64,000 nucleotides of DNA from Polynucleobacter hallstattensis (GCF_018881835.1 NZ_JACVPO010000002.1:682001-746000); one strand, 5' to 3'. Shown: positions 48,012 through 57,969, counted from the first letter of the stretch. The notes: generated by a model from the sequence alone, not told the origin. Numbers and translations are program-made.

Positions 48012-49319
48012 TTATTCTGCAACCCTTCGTGCCCTCATGATTCCATACCTTGTTGCATCCCAAGCATGATCTTCGGCATCGGTATCCACATCTTCAGGAT
48101 TTAATGAGTCCGGCGGCAATTGTGGGATTGTTCTAAGCCAGTGTTTACAAGTACTGAAAACTTTAAGTCTGCCCTCCGCCAATAGGCGAATGATTTCTTG
48201 GGCTCCGTTTACTCTGCTTCTGGGTGCGTTATAGGCTTCGGTCCATTTGACCCCTTTATCTCTGAAGATTTGACCTATGGATCGCTCTGCTCCAATCTTT
48301 GAAAAGATGGATGGATCAGCTAAGTTCATGCGATATTCATATCCAAGGCGTTGGTCGTGAACTTCTATCTTCTTGATCTTCTCGGCTACTACCGTTGCAT
48401 CTTCCCTGGTACCGGTGTTTTCTTTATCTCCATATCCATAGAGTTCTCGCCAGAGGTAATAGACTCCATCATTGGATAAGGCAAACCAATAGACGGCATA
48501 AGGTCTAGCATAGCCCCAGTCCATTGAGCGCCATACTTTCCATGTTGGTGGTATTGCGAAGGGTTCTACAACGTGTTTAGAGGGCTGCCATACGCCTTCC
48601 AAGAAACTTCCCACGTGGATATCCCAATCACCTTCTAACCAGGCTCTGCGCCTGTTTGGATCGCTTAGTGACTCTAGGCTCATCAGGTAGTTGGGGTCGT
48701 TTTTTAGGAGATGGGTGTTCTCATAAATCGTCGAGTGAATTCTCACTCTGGGTAATGCGCCCTCTTGCCTGATAATTTGCCCAGCCGGTATTGCCCCAAT
48801 CTGAAATCTTTCCTTAACCGATGCATGCCCCACTCCAAACGGATTACAAGTAGCTCGTACCATTCTTGGCATTCCAGGATAAGAGGACCTACAGGTGGAA
48901 TGCATGGCTTCATAGAAAGAAAGATTACGCCAGTTGGTTAGCTCCTCGAACCCTAGCCATGGGTATTCATGCCCGTGGTAGTTCCAGTAGTCATCCTCAT
49001 TCGCTCCATAGCGAAAGTACAGCATCTCTCCTGTTGGCCATTTCCAGACATAGTCAGATTCATTGAACTTGGCACCCGGGAAGATTTGATAGAACCAGCG
49101 CTTACTCTTGGCCACCACGTCAGCCAATTGCGGATAGGTTAGACGGAATAAGGTACCTCGCCAATGATCACCAAAACCTCTACCTACATGCTGGGCATAG
49201 CTCATTAGCAAGGTATCAGTCTTGCCCCCTCCCCTAGTTCCCTCCAGCAATACCTCGTAGACAGGACAAGTCAGAAACAAAGTCTGACTACCGGGCAATG
49301 GCGCCCAAATAGTTTTCAT
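48012..49319 (-). CDS. Phage terminase large subunit
   Basis: The 435-residue protein has an ATPase domain with Walker A GTRGGGKT (27-34) and Walker B YPWLGFEELTNW, followed by a nuclease domain starting RSMDWGYARPYAVYWF and ending with DTDAEDHAWDATRYGIM, whose acidic residues are the expected metal ligands. It pumps DNA into the prohead and cuts it. All key residues look intact. Confidence 0.92.
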   Translation of the reverse strand: MKTIWAPLPGSQTLFLTCPVYEVLLEGTRGGGKTDTLLMSYAQHVGRGFGDHWRGTLFRLTYPQLADVVAKSKRWFYQIFPGAKFNESDYVWKWPTGEMLYFRYGANEDDYWNYHGHEYPWLGFEELTNWRNLSFYEAMHSTCRSSYPGMPRMVRATCNPFGVGHASVKERFQIGAIPAGQIIRQEGALPRVRIHSTIYENTHLLKNDPNYLMSLESLSDPNRRRAWLEGDWDIHVGSFLEGVWQPSKHVVEPFAIPPTWKVWRSMDWGYARPYAVYWFALSNDGVYYLWRELYGYGDKENTGTREDATVVAEKIKKIEVHDQRLGYEYRMNLADPSIFSKIGAERSIGQIFRDKGVKWTEAYNAPRSRVNGAQEIIRLLAEGRLKVFSTCKHWLRTIPQLPPDSLNPEDVDTDAEDHAWDATRYGIMRARRVAE

Positions 49320-49336
49320 GACTTACGTTTATTGCA

Positions 49337-49741
49337 CTAATGCTTGGGCTGGGCGGATCTTTCCCAATCCTCAACACTCATAGCACTTGGCACGACTAAC
49401 ACGCCACTTTGTAAGGGCACGCCATCCTTACCAGTATGTTCAATAGCAGATAGTCGTGGATGAACATAAGGTGCAGCATGCCTTCCAACGGTGGCTGCCA
49501 TATTAAGGAGCTTGATTCTCGCTTCGCTTGCCAACTCTTTATCGCCAAGATCTTGTTCACTAACGTTGCCGGCCTCCTCATAAAGTTGGTGCATTACCTT
49601 CATCATGACTTCCAAGGGCGTGATTCCTTGGGTTGCAACAGCTTCGGCTATCTGACGGGTTCGTTTAGTTAAGCTGCCAGTCTTTCGACCCGCCCCAGCC
49701 CTTGCGCCTCCCTTTGATTTCTTTTGATTGTTTTCAATCAT
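49337..49741 (-). CDS. Phage terminase small subunit-like protein
   Basis: The 134-residue protein has a basic start GGARAGAGRKTGSLTKRTRQ, common in small subunits of terminase, then a helical domain. It lies 17 bp upstream of terL and overlaps the preceding gene by 4 bp. It would recognise the packaging start. Identification is from position and N-terminal style. Confidence 0.7.
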   Translation of the reverse strand: MIENNQKKSKGGARAGAGRKTGSLTKRTRQIAEAVATQGITPLEVMMKVMHQLYEEAGNVSEQDLGDKELASEARIKLLNMAATVGRHAAPYVHPRLSAIEHTGKDGVPLQSGVLVVPSAMSVEDWERSAQPKH

Positions 49742-49968
49742 AGTTTTTTGATCATCGTCAGCAGGTGGGGTTGAAGTGCTACTGAATCACCTATCGGATC
49801 CTCAAACTCGACGATGATTCTTTGGAATAAGTCATGTCGGCTTTGGGCACCGCGATGCTTAACGACCGTACCTACACGCCCACTAGGCGTCTTAACAATG
49901 GACCCAATAGGAAAGTCTTCCATATCAGGGCGATGAACAACTCCAGCTAAGGTTTGGTTAACCAGCAT
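49738..49968 (-). CDS. Small phage-like hypothetical protein
   Basis: A protein of 76 residues if it starts at MLVNQTLAGVVHRPDM (position 49968), which overlaps the upstream gene by only 11 bp; the open frame allows 19 further residues. It has an SH3-like segment FPIGSIVKTPSGRVGTVVKH. No family is recognised. It overlaps the terS gene by 4 bp. Confidence 0.5.
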   Translation of the reverse strand: MLVNQTLAGVVHRPDMEDFPIGSIVKTPSGRVGTVVKHRGAQSRHDLFQRIIVEFEDPIGDSVALQPHLLTMIKKL

Positions 49969-50842
49969 TCGCCATCTCCTTACGCTTACGTAACTCAATA
50001 AGAATTCTTGCCTTGAATGATTCATAGCTTTCTGAACCTTGGGCTCTCATATCAAGCTCTCGCCCTTTAGCATCTATGCCTTCATTGGTTTTCCACCAGG
50101 CATCCTCTGAGCTTTCTTGGCCTTGAAACTTTTTTCGCATTCCTTTGAGAATTGCTAGAACTAGCCCCGGGTTGATGGGGGTAGAACTTGAAGCCTTTTT
50201 TCTCATTTCTTTTGCCTGGGTTATCGCCTCCCGAATTTCTTCCTCTGCAGCCATGAGCTTTGCAATTTCCCCAATCTTTTCATCCTTAGGGGTGATGCTC
50301 ACTCCATGAACAGAAAAGACATTGGCAATCTTCTGCCTTGTCTCAAGATCATCGTTCGGACATTTTTCTTTTTCACCCCCATTGTTTTGTTTTCTTGGAG
50401 TATGGAGATTGGTGACTGGTGTTTGGTGTATGGTGTTTGGTGAGCATTGCGTTGGCAATGCGTTCGCATTGCGATTGCATGCTGAATTTGACGTACAGTC
50501 AGACAGTATTTGCTCTGCGGGAGATGTCTGCCACCTCCATTCAGCGCTCCGCCTAGCCTTGGATTGCCGGTCTTTAAAGCGAGCTATCTCATGGTCACAG
50601 CGCTCTTGTCGCCAGCCATCGTCTGTGAGGGTAAAAAACTCATTAAGGACTGAGACAACTGCATTTTTTTCCTCTTTTGATCTGGCATTGATTAATCTCT
50701 GGACCGTCTTCATATCGATTGGCAGCGGCTTTTCCGTGGCGTAATACTTCCGAATGAGACGGCTATAGGTTGAGTCCTCAATAAAAGTCAGATGCGCAGT
50801 AGCTTCTGAATAATCCCCAATGTGATGCTCGTAGTAGTTCAT
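49958..50842 (-). CDS. DUF1376 (YdaU)-family phage replication protein
   Basis: The 294-residue protein opens with the DUF1376 domain: MNYYEHHIGDYSEATAHLTF and LIRKYYATEKPLP, then ALF-type helices. The middle is polar and low in complexity, and the C-terminus (about 200-294) is basic and helical. YdaU-like proteins lie in phage replication regions and are assumed to help start replication. It is the first gene of the reverse-strand phage-like run. Confidence 0.8.
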   Translation of the reverse strand: MNYYEHHIGDYSEATAHLTFIEDSTYSRLIRKYYATEKPLPIDMKTVQRLINARSKEEKNAVVSVLNEFFTLTDDGWRQERCDHEIARFKDRQSKARRSAEWRWQTSPAEQILSDCTSNSACNRNANALPTQCSPNTIHQTPVTNLHTPRKQNNGGEKEKCPNDDLETRQKIANVFSVHGVSITPKDEKIGEIAKLMAAEEEIREAITQAKEMRKKASSSTPINPGLVLAILKGMRKKFQGQESSEDAWWKTNEGIDAKGRELDMRAQGSESYESFKARILIELRKRKEMANAG

Positions 50843-51269
50843 CTAAAACAGTCTCCGTGTAGTTCTTTTTTCTTGCTAACGATTTTTCGCAAGAGATGAA
50901 TCTAACAATCGGAAAGCGTATCGTCAAACGTGTTTTTTATGAATTTATTTTGAATTTATTTATTTACTTATTCTCTGTAATCCATCTTTAAGAAATTTGG
51001 GTTATTTATTTTTTCCTCTTGAAGTGTTAATTGATCTATGTGTGTCCACTGCTCTACTCATGCCATCAGAAAATACTGACAAGGCTGTAGCCCTTTACTG
51101 GATTAGCTTGTAGCATTTATGTGAATAAATATTTTTTTGTAGTCAAAAATTAATATGCGTCTTCAAAGTGGGTATTGACATTTGATTGACCACCAAAATT
51201 TCATTGACTACATTGCATCTCAGTAGCACACATATTGATATATAACAAAACTAGATGGAGAACAATTTG
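50843..51269. other. AT-rich intergenic region between replication gene and AlpA unit
   Basis: No supported gene lies here. The region must contain divergent promoters for the reverse-strand phage-like genes and the forward alpA unit. A TTGACA (51175-51180) and a TTGACT (51204-51209) hexamer occur, but neither has a convincing -10 at 16-18 bp. Confidence 0.4.
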
Positions 51270-51398
51270 ATGGTAGCAATTCGGCTTTACAGTTTGTACC
51301 GTTCATACGGTTACACGAAGATGAGTTCAGCAAAAATGGCTTTGCAGGTTTATCGGAAAAATATGAAGCGCGCCCGTCAAGGAGGTCGTCATGAGTAA
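51270..51398 (+). CDS. 42-residue basic small ORF upstream of alpA
   Basis: The frame starts with ATG at 51270, 9 bp after GGAG (51257-51260), and reads MVAIRLYSLYRSYGYTKM onward to end RARQGGRHE, a basic product. It overlaps the AlpA-like start by 8 bp, with GGAGG of the alpA ribosome-binding site inside it, so translation may be coupled. An in-frame ATG at 51255 is an alternative. It could be a real small protein or a leader peptide. Confidence 0.45.
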   Translation: MVAIRLYSLYRSYGYTKMSSAKMALQVYRKNMKRARQGGRHE

Positions 51399-51591
51399 TT
51401 CAAACTCAGAAGTCACCTTAATGCGAATTCCACAGATTTTGGAGGTAATGCCAATTTCTAAATCTAAGTTTTGGCTAATGGTTCAGAAAGGCGAGTTTCC
51501 TAAGCCGATCAAAATTGGAAGGTCCTCTTTTTGGACTATTGACCAAGTACAGGGTTTTATTAAGGGCAGAGTCAATCAACAGGATATCTAG
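51391..51591 (+). CDS. alpA: AlpA-family regulator / excisionase-like protein
   Basis: The 66-residue protein has the AlpA MerR-like winged helix: LMRIPQILEVMPISKSKFWLM and GEFPKPIKIGRSSFWTIDQV. AlpA proteins activate or aid excision of P4/CP4-type islands by the neighbouring class of integrase. GGAGG lies 6 bp before the start. It points away from the phage-like genes toward the dptH 3' end, followed by a palindrome. Confidence 0.9.
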   Translation: MSNSNSEVTLMRIPQILEVMPISKSKFWLMVQKGEFPKPIKIGRSSFWTIDQVQGFIKGRVNQQDI

Positions 51592-51594
51592 AAA

Positions 51595-51623
51595 GCATGA
51601 TTGGCCCATTGGGCCAATCATGC
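51595..51623. repeat. 29-bp perfect palindrome between alpA and dptH
   Basis: Two 14-bp arms (GCATGATTGGCCCA and its exact complement) flank one central T. It begins 4 bp after the alpA stop and ends 18 bp before the convergent dptH stop. Neither side has a T run, so a standard terminator is not evident. Confidence 0.75.
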
Positions 51624-51640
51624 CCGAAATGAATCTGATA

Positions 51641-54600
51641 TTAGATGGTAAATTTATTCAAGATCTCTTCAGCATCAGCCTTGGAGACTAAGGCGCACTG
51701 CACACGAGTTGATGTGCTTCCAAGCTTAAGATATGAGTCACCCTTACCATTAAGCATTTCAGCACCAGACTCATCCATAATTACTCGACTTTCAGTTGCG
51801 CTCTTTACTCTTAGAGCTAGCTGCGCAGGTAAATTCGAACGCAAAACTGTGCTGATAACTTCTACACTTGGCTTTTGAGTAGCGATAACTACATGAATGC
51901 CAGCTGCCCTTGCCTTTTGTGCCAGACGCTTAAGTTCAGACTCAATTTCTTTTTTCATAGCAGGCTCGGATGTTAAATCTGCATACTCATCAAGAACTAC
52001 AACCCACCAAGGCATCCTTTTTTCGGCAGCAACTTTACTATTAAACTCAGAAATTGTTCTAGTTTTTTCTTCACGCATCTTTTCATATCTTGCTTGCATT
52101 TCAATGACCGCATGCTTCAAAAGTTCAAGTGCCTCAGCATCGCCCCAGCCTATCTCTCCCAGTAAATGAGGGGTTCTAGCAAAGTCCTGAAGCTCGGTGC
52201 CCTTAGGATCGACAAGAAGCAAACGAAGTTCATCGGCAGAATAAGCCCTTACTAACCCATATAAAAGTACGTTTAATGCTTCCGACTTACCGCTACCAGT
52301 AGTCCCACCAACTAAAATATGCGGTGACAAAGTATCGGAGAAGTTGATGGAAATAACATCACCGTACCTATCCTCACCCAATGGGGCCTCTAAAGTAGAA
52401 CCAGGGCGACTCCATCGACCCCACATTTGACTTGCATCCACGAAATATCTTTGCGAAGGCAATTTTGGAACGTCAATATTTACGTAACCTCTATCTATTG
52501 AGAACATTATTTCTTGGTCCTGCTCTAAACGTAGCTTTAACTTTAGAACCTGACTTTTATCCATCAATTTCTTTGGATCTGTAGCCCCTTTAGGCATGAC
52601 TTTGAAAAGAATCGAGGCTGGCCCCTCAACAAATGGTATGTCTTCGACAGGCGCAGGCATTACATCTATGCCTTGCTCTGAATAACAGTCGAGAATTACT
52701 TGATACATGTCCCTCAACTGTTCTGATGAGAGCCTTTTCTTAGCGGCACTAGGAGCAATAGGGTTGGCTGACTTCGCAGATGGTGTATCCGGAGTGTTCA
52801 ATACAATAGCCCCCTCATTTTCAAGCTTAACCTTCGGCTGATTAACCTCCTCTTGTTTACCCTCCACAGGCGACAATGGAGTTACTGTTGAAGCTATATC
52901 AGGAGTTGCTGATATTCGATTCAAAATCAGAGGAATTATGTTTGAACTACATGACTTGACTACTTCAACATCGCCCTGTGTCTCTCGGGACACTTCCTTG
53001 CCAATGTCATCCCACATACATATTGAGTAGAGGCCCTTAATCGAGCGTAGTGTAAACAAACCCTTTCTAAATTTATCTCTAATATTTGGTGGAAAGACTT
53101 GGAAATCCCCGTCTAAGTCAAATCCAGAGATCTGAATCATGCTCTGATCGGCTGTTTCAACTGCGGAAATAATCTGCTCCCTCCACAGCGAGGAATCAAT
53201 ACGGTCTGAATTTACAAGGATATCTTGCAAAAATTTTATTGTTTCGGATGCTTGCAAGACGCCATGAATATCATACGCTTGCCGTAATTTCCCCTCTATC
53301 ACCTCAATATCAAGGATCAGATCATCCCCCTCAAGCTCGAAGAGGAAGTTAGCGATATCAGCCCGTACCTCAGTTGGACCACCAAACCAATTCTGGTGCT
53401 CATCAAGAGAGATGGATGCAAATATGTTCTTATTCAAAGAATTCTTGCGCACCTGTTCAAGCTTGGATAGAGATCTTGCAACCATCAAACCTATTACTTC
53501 CTCTGTAACCCTAGATACGCCCATAGCTTTGAGCGCCAATTTCGGGGCAAAGCGCCTTGTTTCGCTATAAATCATTTTCGAAACTTCTTCTAAGGTTGTG
53601 CCGTGCTTAATCAAAGTTGACTTATCAGAGATTAGACGATTCAGCTTTCTGTTTAAACGAGAAACAATTAATTCTTTTCCAGAACTCGCGGAAACAATTA
53701 AAGTAAAGTTATTTGAACTTCCTACACCCTCTTCCACACTCAGAATATCTGGGGATATCTCCAGTGCCTCTATTTGTTGTCTAGAAATATGACGCTCAAG
53801 GGTGATAACCCAATGGCAGACTGCGTGGAGTTCCGTAAATAGCTTCGCGGATTCTTCGAAATTGACTCTCAACTCGAGAAAATCAGTATTTTCCGGCTGC
53901 GCTGGTGCAATTGGCCTTAATCTCTGGGAGCGTACAACATGAGTAGACCAGGTTTCAAGCATTACATCAGGCTCATCTGGTCTCATCAGTATGGAGATTG
54001 CACCACCTGATACGCCACCTTTTAAATGGGTGGGGCGGTCCATAAGTGGTCTAAAGGCACCACCGAAAGAAACGGGCGATTCAGTATTATTCTGAACGGT
54101 AACCTTCTCATTAAGGAGATGAGTAACTATAGCCAAATCAAATTTGACATCAGCCAAACTTTCCTTAAGTGAAAAATTCTCTGTGTAATCAATAAAGCTT
54201 AATTCACATGAAGGGAAAAGGCTAGCGCCCGAGGTCATTCTATCCTCGTTGTGAAGGACATCGAAGAATTTAGAAATTTCAGGCCATGTAGATCTCTTTG
54301 AGATTACAGTTAGATCAACCCTAGCATCCCTCCAATCAAGTGTTCGGAATGTACTGATAAGCTCTGCTGGAAACTTGTTTGCATATGGTGCAACCAAAAG
54401 AATTGATAAGCCGTCTTTTTTATAGGGATGAGCTTCCAAATACGAAGTAATTTGCCTCGCGATTCTTTTTGTAGAGTGTGCATCTAGTGTTACGCCAGCT
54501 ATTTCATTGTTTCTGGGGGTAAATTCCTCATACCATGCCTGCTCTCCTGAAGAAAACAAGATCTCCCCAACCTTATTTGAGCTAATTGCGGGAGCCTGGT

Positions 54601-56692
54601 TAGGACTAAGGTTTCTTAGCCAATCTAGATAAAAACTTGGATTTCTTTTGGAAAGCTCTTTTTCTCCAGATAAAACCGCCCCAACCAATCTTTCACACTC
54701 GCTTAAATATTTTGAAATCCAACGAAGACGAATTGGGTGAGTGGGTAACATCAATTTATTTCTACCCCCAAAATTAATGAAATCCATGTCCATTAGCTGA
54801 GTTACAGCTGGCAGCCTCGCCCCATCTGGCACAAGCGCCGTCCTGGACTCCTCAAAAATTGGCATCCACTCATCAAGATATTCATCGATCAACTCGGAAT
54901 GAAATCCTCGAACTCTTAGTTTAGAAAAAAAGTTTTTTCTTATTGGGAGGAATTTATTGGTAAAGGTATGCTCTCGATAGATTGAATCAGAAACAATCAA
55001 TGAGATTGGTAGTATCCGCTTAGAAAAATCAGACATCACAGAATTTAAAGGCTTGTCCTCGGGCAAATTCAAGCCCGATGGGATTTCAGCATAGCTACTT
55101 TCTGGGGCACATACAAGCAACCACAAAAAAGATAAGTACTCAAGGTTATCAACTGAAGGAAACCATTCTTTCTTACCAATGCTATTTGCTACGTTTCCAG
55201 ATGAATCGAGAAGATCAAATACCAAAGGTATAGGCTCCCACACTAGCTCGGGTGCATCATCCTCATCATCAGCCGTTTCCAATTCTGTAAATTTTGGAAC
55301 GTCAATTGCGCCAATCAATTCAGGGTCAATTTTTAACCCAACACTAAACGCATCGGGGATACATTTAGCTTCAGCCGCTCTTAATGTTTCACCGAAAATA
55401 AAAGCAAAAAGCTTTATTGCAAGGTTTTCTTTATTGGCTTTATTTGCAAGCCTTAGTTGAAGAGTATACGCCTCTCCCTCTATCGACCCCTCCCTAAGAA
55501 GATCAATAACTTCGACAAATTCTAAAATGGGATTAAAAAATTGTTGGGCTCGTGGATTTGCAAGTTGCTCGATAAGTTTTTTAGTTGGTCGATTAAGTAA
55601 ATAAAGTAAGGGCTCCTGGCCCTCGCTTGGCTCAAGCTCCAAAAAGCGACGTGCCTCATCCTCAAGCCTCTTGTTTAAGCCATCTATTACATTCGCATTT
55701 AATAGCTCTTGCACCCTCGAGCTATCAACAGCAGATATTTCCGTTAATACTCTATCTCCTAGCGGCAACCCACTCATGTCAAGGGAAAATAATTGCTCAA
55801 ATACATAAAATGGAATTTGCGTACGAGAATTAGGAGTTTGAGTTGAAATGAATTCAGAACATAAATCACGATATGCTAGGTTTTCAGAGTGGCTAAATAA
55901 ATTTCCTGCATCATCTTTAAATTCAAATGTTTCTACCTTCACCAACAATAGTTCTGCATCAATATCTCCAGACCCAGAATCCAAGTCTGCATAGTTGCGG
56001 TTCTGTATCAATCTTTTCTTTGTTTTCTTTTCATCCTGAAATAAATAAAAATCTGGGAAGCAATCTAACGCAACCAGATCAGCACCAACAAGCTCATTTA
56101 TTTGCTGCTCCGATAAGGCGCCACCTGACTTAAGATAACTTTCAAGAGCCTTAAGGATGAATTTGGTAAAACGACGTACCGAAATATCATCCAGATAACC
56201 CAGGATCTGGAGAATTCTTGTTTTTAGTAATTGAGGGGCTTGTCCTTCGCGACCCAAAACCATCCAACAGTTATTGACCAACGCTTCAGACACAACAAAA
56301 TCATCGAAATCCGCGTGAAAATCAAAACTTCCATCAAGAAAATTACTATCCTGAAGTGTAAAAATGTTTTGGAGGCCTTGCTCGTCACTCTGAACGCGAG
56401 TTTCAATATATACAAGCCCAGTAGGATTATTGTTCCGGTAATAGGTAATTGATTTTTTTGGCTCTGCAAGATATTGAGAGTTAATTTGACCCCTTACATT
56501 CTCAGCAATTACCAGAGAGACCTTTTCCAGGCCATTTGGCCGCAGCTCCTTATCCCAAATTTCAATAAATTCAAGAACCTCAACTTCTGTAAAGTTCTTG
56601 ATTCTGAAGCACTTATGCTCGCCTAAATTTTCCTGAGATAGCTGCTTAATTACAATTTGGTATGCAGTTAAAGCTATTGCCTTACTAATCAT
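51641..56692 (-). CDS. dptH: DptH-like FtsK-type DNA translocase/restriction ATPase
   Basis: This 1683-residue protein has a C-terminal FtsK/HerA-type motor (about residues 1430-1683): Walker A GGTTGSGKS (near 1464), VDPKGTELQDFARTPHLLGE, Walker B WWVVVLDEYADL (near 1567) and VIATQKPSVEVISTVLRSN. The preceding 1400 residues have no motif I recognise, with an acidic segment near 470-485 and a polar linker near 1270-1310. Size, motor position and operon order fit DptH/DndH, the restriction ATPase of phosphorothioation systems. It overlaps dptG by ATGA. No dndA-E gene is in the window, so a distinct FtsK-based defence protein remains possible. Confidence 0.75.
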   Translation of the reverse strand: MISKAIALTAYQIVIKQLSQENLGEHKCFRIKNFTEVEVLEFIEIWDKELRPNGLEKVSLVIAENVRGQINSQYLAEPKKSITYYRNNNPTGLVYIETRVQSDEQGLQNIFTLQDSNFLDGSFDFHADFDDFVVSEALVNNCWMVLGREGQAPQLLKTRILQILGYLDDISVRRFTKFILKALESYLKSGGALSEQQINELVGADLVALDCFPDFYLFQDEKKTKKRLIQNRNYADLDSGSGDIDAELLLVKVETFEFKDDAGNLFSHSENLAYRDLCSEFISTQTPNSRTQIPFYVFEQLFSLDMSGLPLGDRVLTEISAVDSSRVQELLNANVIDGLNKRLEDEARRFLELEPSEGQEPLLYLLNRPTKKLIEQLANPRAQQFFNPILEFVEVIDLLREGSIEGEAYTLQLRLANKANKENLAIKLFAFIFGETLRAAEAKCIPDAFSVGLKIDPELIGAIDVPKFTELETADDEDDAPELVWEPIPLVFDLLDSSGNVANSIGKKEWFPSVDNLEYLSFLWLLVCAPESSYAEIPSGLNLPEDKPLNSVMSDFSKRILPISLIVSDSIYREHTFTNKFLPIRKNFFSKLRVRGFHSELIDEYLDEWMPIFEESRTALVPDGARLPAVTQLMDMDFINFGGRNKLMLPTHPIRLRWISKYLSECERLVGAVLSGEKELSKRNPSFYLDWLRNLSPNQAPAISSNKVGEILFSSGEQAWYEEFTPRNNEIAGVTLDAHSTKRIARQITSYLEAHPYKKDGLSILLVAPYANKFPAELISTFRTLDWRDARVDLTVISKRSTWPEISKFFDVLHNEDRMTSGASLFPSCELSFIDYTENFSLKESLADVKFDLAIVTHLLNEKVTVQNNTESPVSFGGAFRPLMDRPTHLKGGVSGGAISILMRPDEPDVMLETWSTHVVRSQRLRPIAPAQPENTDFLELRVNFEESAKLFTELHAVCHWVITLERHISRQQIEALEISPDILSVEEGVGSSNNFTLIVSASSGKELIVSRLNRKLNRLISDKSTLIKHGTTLEEVSKMIYSETRRFAPKLALKAMGVSRVTEEVIGLMVARSLSKLEQVRKNSLNKNIFASISLDEHQNWFGGPTEVRADIANFLFELEGDDLILDIEVIEGKLRQAYDIHGVLQASETIKFLQDILVNSDRIDSSLWREQIISAVETADQSMIQISGFDLDGDFQVFPPNIRDKFRKGLFTLRSIKGLYSICMWDDIGKEVSRETQGDVEVVKSCSSNIIPLILNRISATPDIASTVTPLSPVEGKQEEVNQPKVKLENEGAIVLNTPDTPSAKSANPIAPSAAKKRLSSEQLRDMYQVILDCYSEQGIDVMPAPVEDIPFVEGPASILFKVMPKGATDPKKLMDKSQVLKLKLRLEQDQEIMFSIDRGYVNIDVPKLPSQRYFVDASQMWGRWSRPGSTLEAPLGEDRYGDVISINFSDTLSPHILVGGTTGSGKSEALNVLLYGLVRAYSADELRLLLVDPKGTELQDFARTPHLLGEIGWGDAEALELLKHAVIEMQARYEKMREEKTRTISEFNSKVAAEKRMPWWVVVLDEYADLTSEPAMKKEIESELKRLAQKARAAGIHVVIATQKPSVEVISTVLRSNLPAQLALRVKSATESRVIMDESGAEMLNGKGDSYLKLGSTSTRVQCALVSKADAEEILNKFTI

Positions 56693-57969
56693 TTTTCTGA
56701 CCCCAAGCCGACCATTTTGGTGGCATCTGAATAAACCCTCAACATTCCAACCGCCTTCACTTGATCAGCCAATTTTCGTTCGTTCTCTTCAAAAATAGAT
56801 GCATCAAGAACGTTTAAAAGACCTGCTTCACTAGCTGATCTTCTGCCGATAACAAATGAACATTTTTTGTACAGCCAGTCATATACAAAATCTTCAAATG
56901 GCATTTCTGAATTTGAATGAACAGCCACCAAAGCAAGAGTCTCGATACAATTCAACCCAAAAGTAAAGTGTCTTCTACCTGTTAGGGCATTGATCAACTT
57001 CATATTTGCAGCTGTAGAGGCAAAAAAACCTTTGATTTTCTGTGACTGAGCAGACGTGATATCACGCCCAGCTCTGAAATAGGTTATTCCATCTGCTATC
57101 TGCTTTAAATAATCCTTGAGTGATTTCTGGGATGCTCTACGTAATTGTTGATTGGTTCCAGCACAGTCAATAATGAAATATGAATTATTTTCTACAGCAA
57201 TACGTGTTCTTTTATTCCCTACAATGATGAGCCAAATGCCGGTCCAATTAACAATAGCTTTAATTTTAGAAACAGCTGGAATAGACTTATGGCTCAATAT
57301 ATTGAATACGCCATCTCTAAATAAATCCTCAAGCTCGTCGTTGAAAACATTTCGAGATTTGCTTTCTACCTCATCGCTCACAGGCGCCTTATCGAATGAG
57401 CCGTGCTTTCTCAAAGTTCTCGACAAATTCTCTAAAGGGGAGTCTTCCTTATTATCAAAAAGCTCTGAGATACCATTACGAATTGAATTTAGGCGCTCCT
57501 GATTTGGATCAAAACGCAACACATTGAATATGTATGCTCCTGCACCTCTGTAGTATTGTCGTTCTAGTATTACATTACTGGTGTTTTCACCTCGAAACCT
57601 AGCATCCCAGTGAACCAGTGATTTGGTATAAGGGAAAAAATGTGCGCCCTTCCAGGTTGGCTTCTTAGTACCAGCCTTTTGTTCTAGCTCGAGGCATGAT
57701 AGAAGCTTTCTGATGGATTCTTCGCTATGTTTATCTGCAAGGACATTTGTCTTGGATTCTTGCGGCAAAGACTCATCATGCACCAATCGCCTTGCGAAGT
57801 CGTGGGCATATCTTTTTAATTTAATATCTGGGGATGATGGAAGAATGCCCTCTTCTACGCCAAGCAAAAAACTAAACAGCTCTAGACCTGGGTATGCTCC
57901 AGCGCTATCTGCGTATAAAACACCGCCAAACATCTCAATTGATAAATCTGGGGCCTTAATTGCGGTCAT
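56689..57969 (-). CDS. dptG: DptG-like protein
   Basis: The 426-residue protein has no enzymatic motif I can point to; it appears soluble, mixed alpha and beta. It is tied to both neighbours: TAATG with the upstream ATPase gene and ATGA with the large translocase gene. Its length (about 430) and central position match DptG of DptF-DptG-DptH. The call therefore rests mainly on gene order and size. Confidence 0.62.
   Translation of the reverse strand: MTAIKAPDLSIEMFGGVLYADSAGAYPGLELFSFLLGVEEGILPSSPDIKLKRYAHDFARRLVHDESLPQESKTNVLADKHSEESIRKLLSCLELEQKAGTKKPTWKGAHFFPYTKSLVHWDARFRGENTSNVILERQYYRGAGAYIFNVLRFDPNQERLNSIRNGISELFDNKEDSPLENLSRTLRKHGSFDKAPVSDEVESKSRNVFNDELEDLFRDGVFNILSHKSIPAVSKIKAIVNWTGIWLIIVGNKRTRIAVENNSYFIIDCAGTNQQLRRASQKSLKDYLKQIADGITYFRAGRDITSAQSQKIKGFFASTAANMKLINALTGRRHFTFGLNCIETLALVAVHSNSEMPFEDFVYDWLYKKCSFVIGRRSASEAGLLNVLDASIFEENERKLADQVKAVGMLRVYSDATKMVGLGSEK

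Noticed and set aside
51175..51246. Promoter made of TTGACA or TTGACT with TATAAC before the small ORF
   Set aside because: Spacing is 31 bp or more from the better -10-like hexamer, outside the usual 16 to 18 bp.
51641..56692. Chromosomal FtsK cell-division translocase
   Set aside because: There are no N-terminal membrane segments and no gamma domain, the protein is far longer, and it is coupled to two accessory genes in an island.
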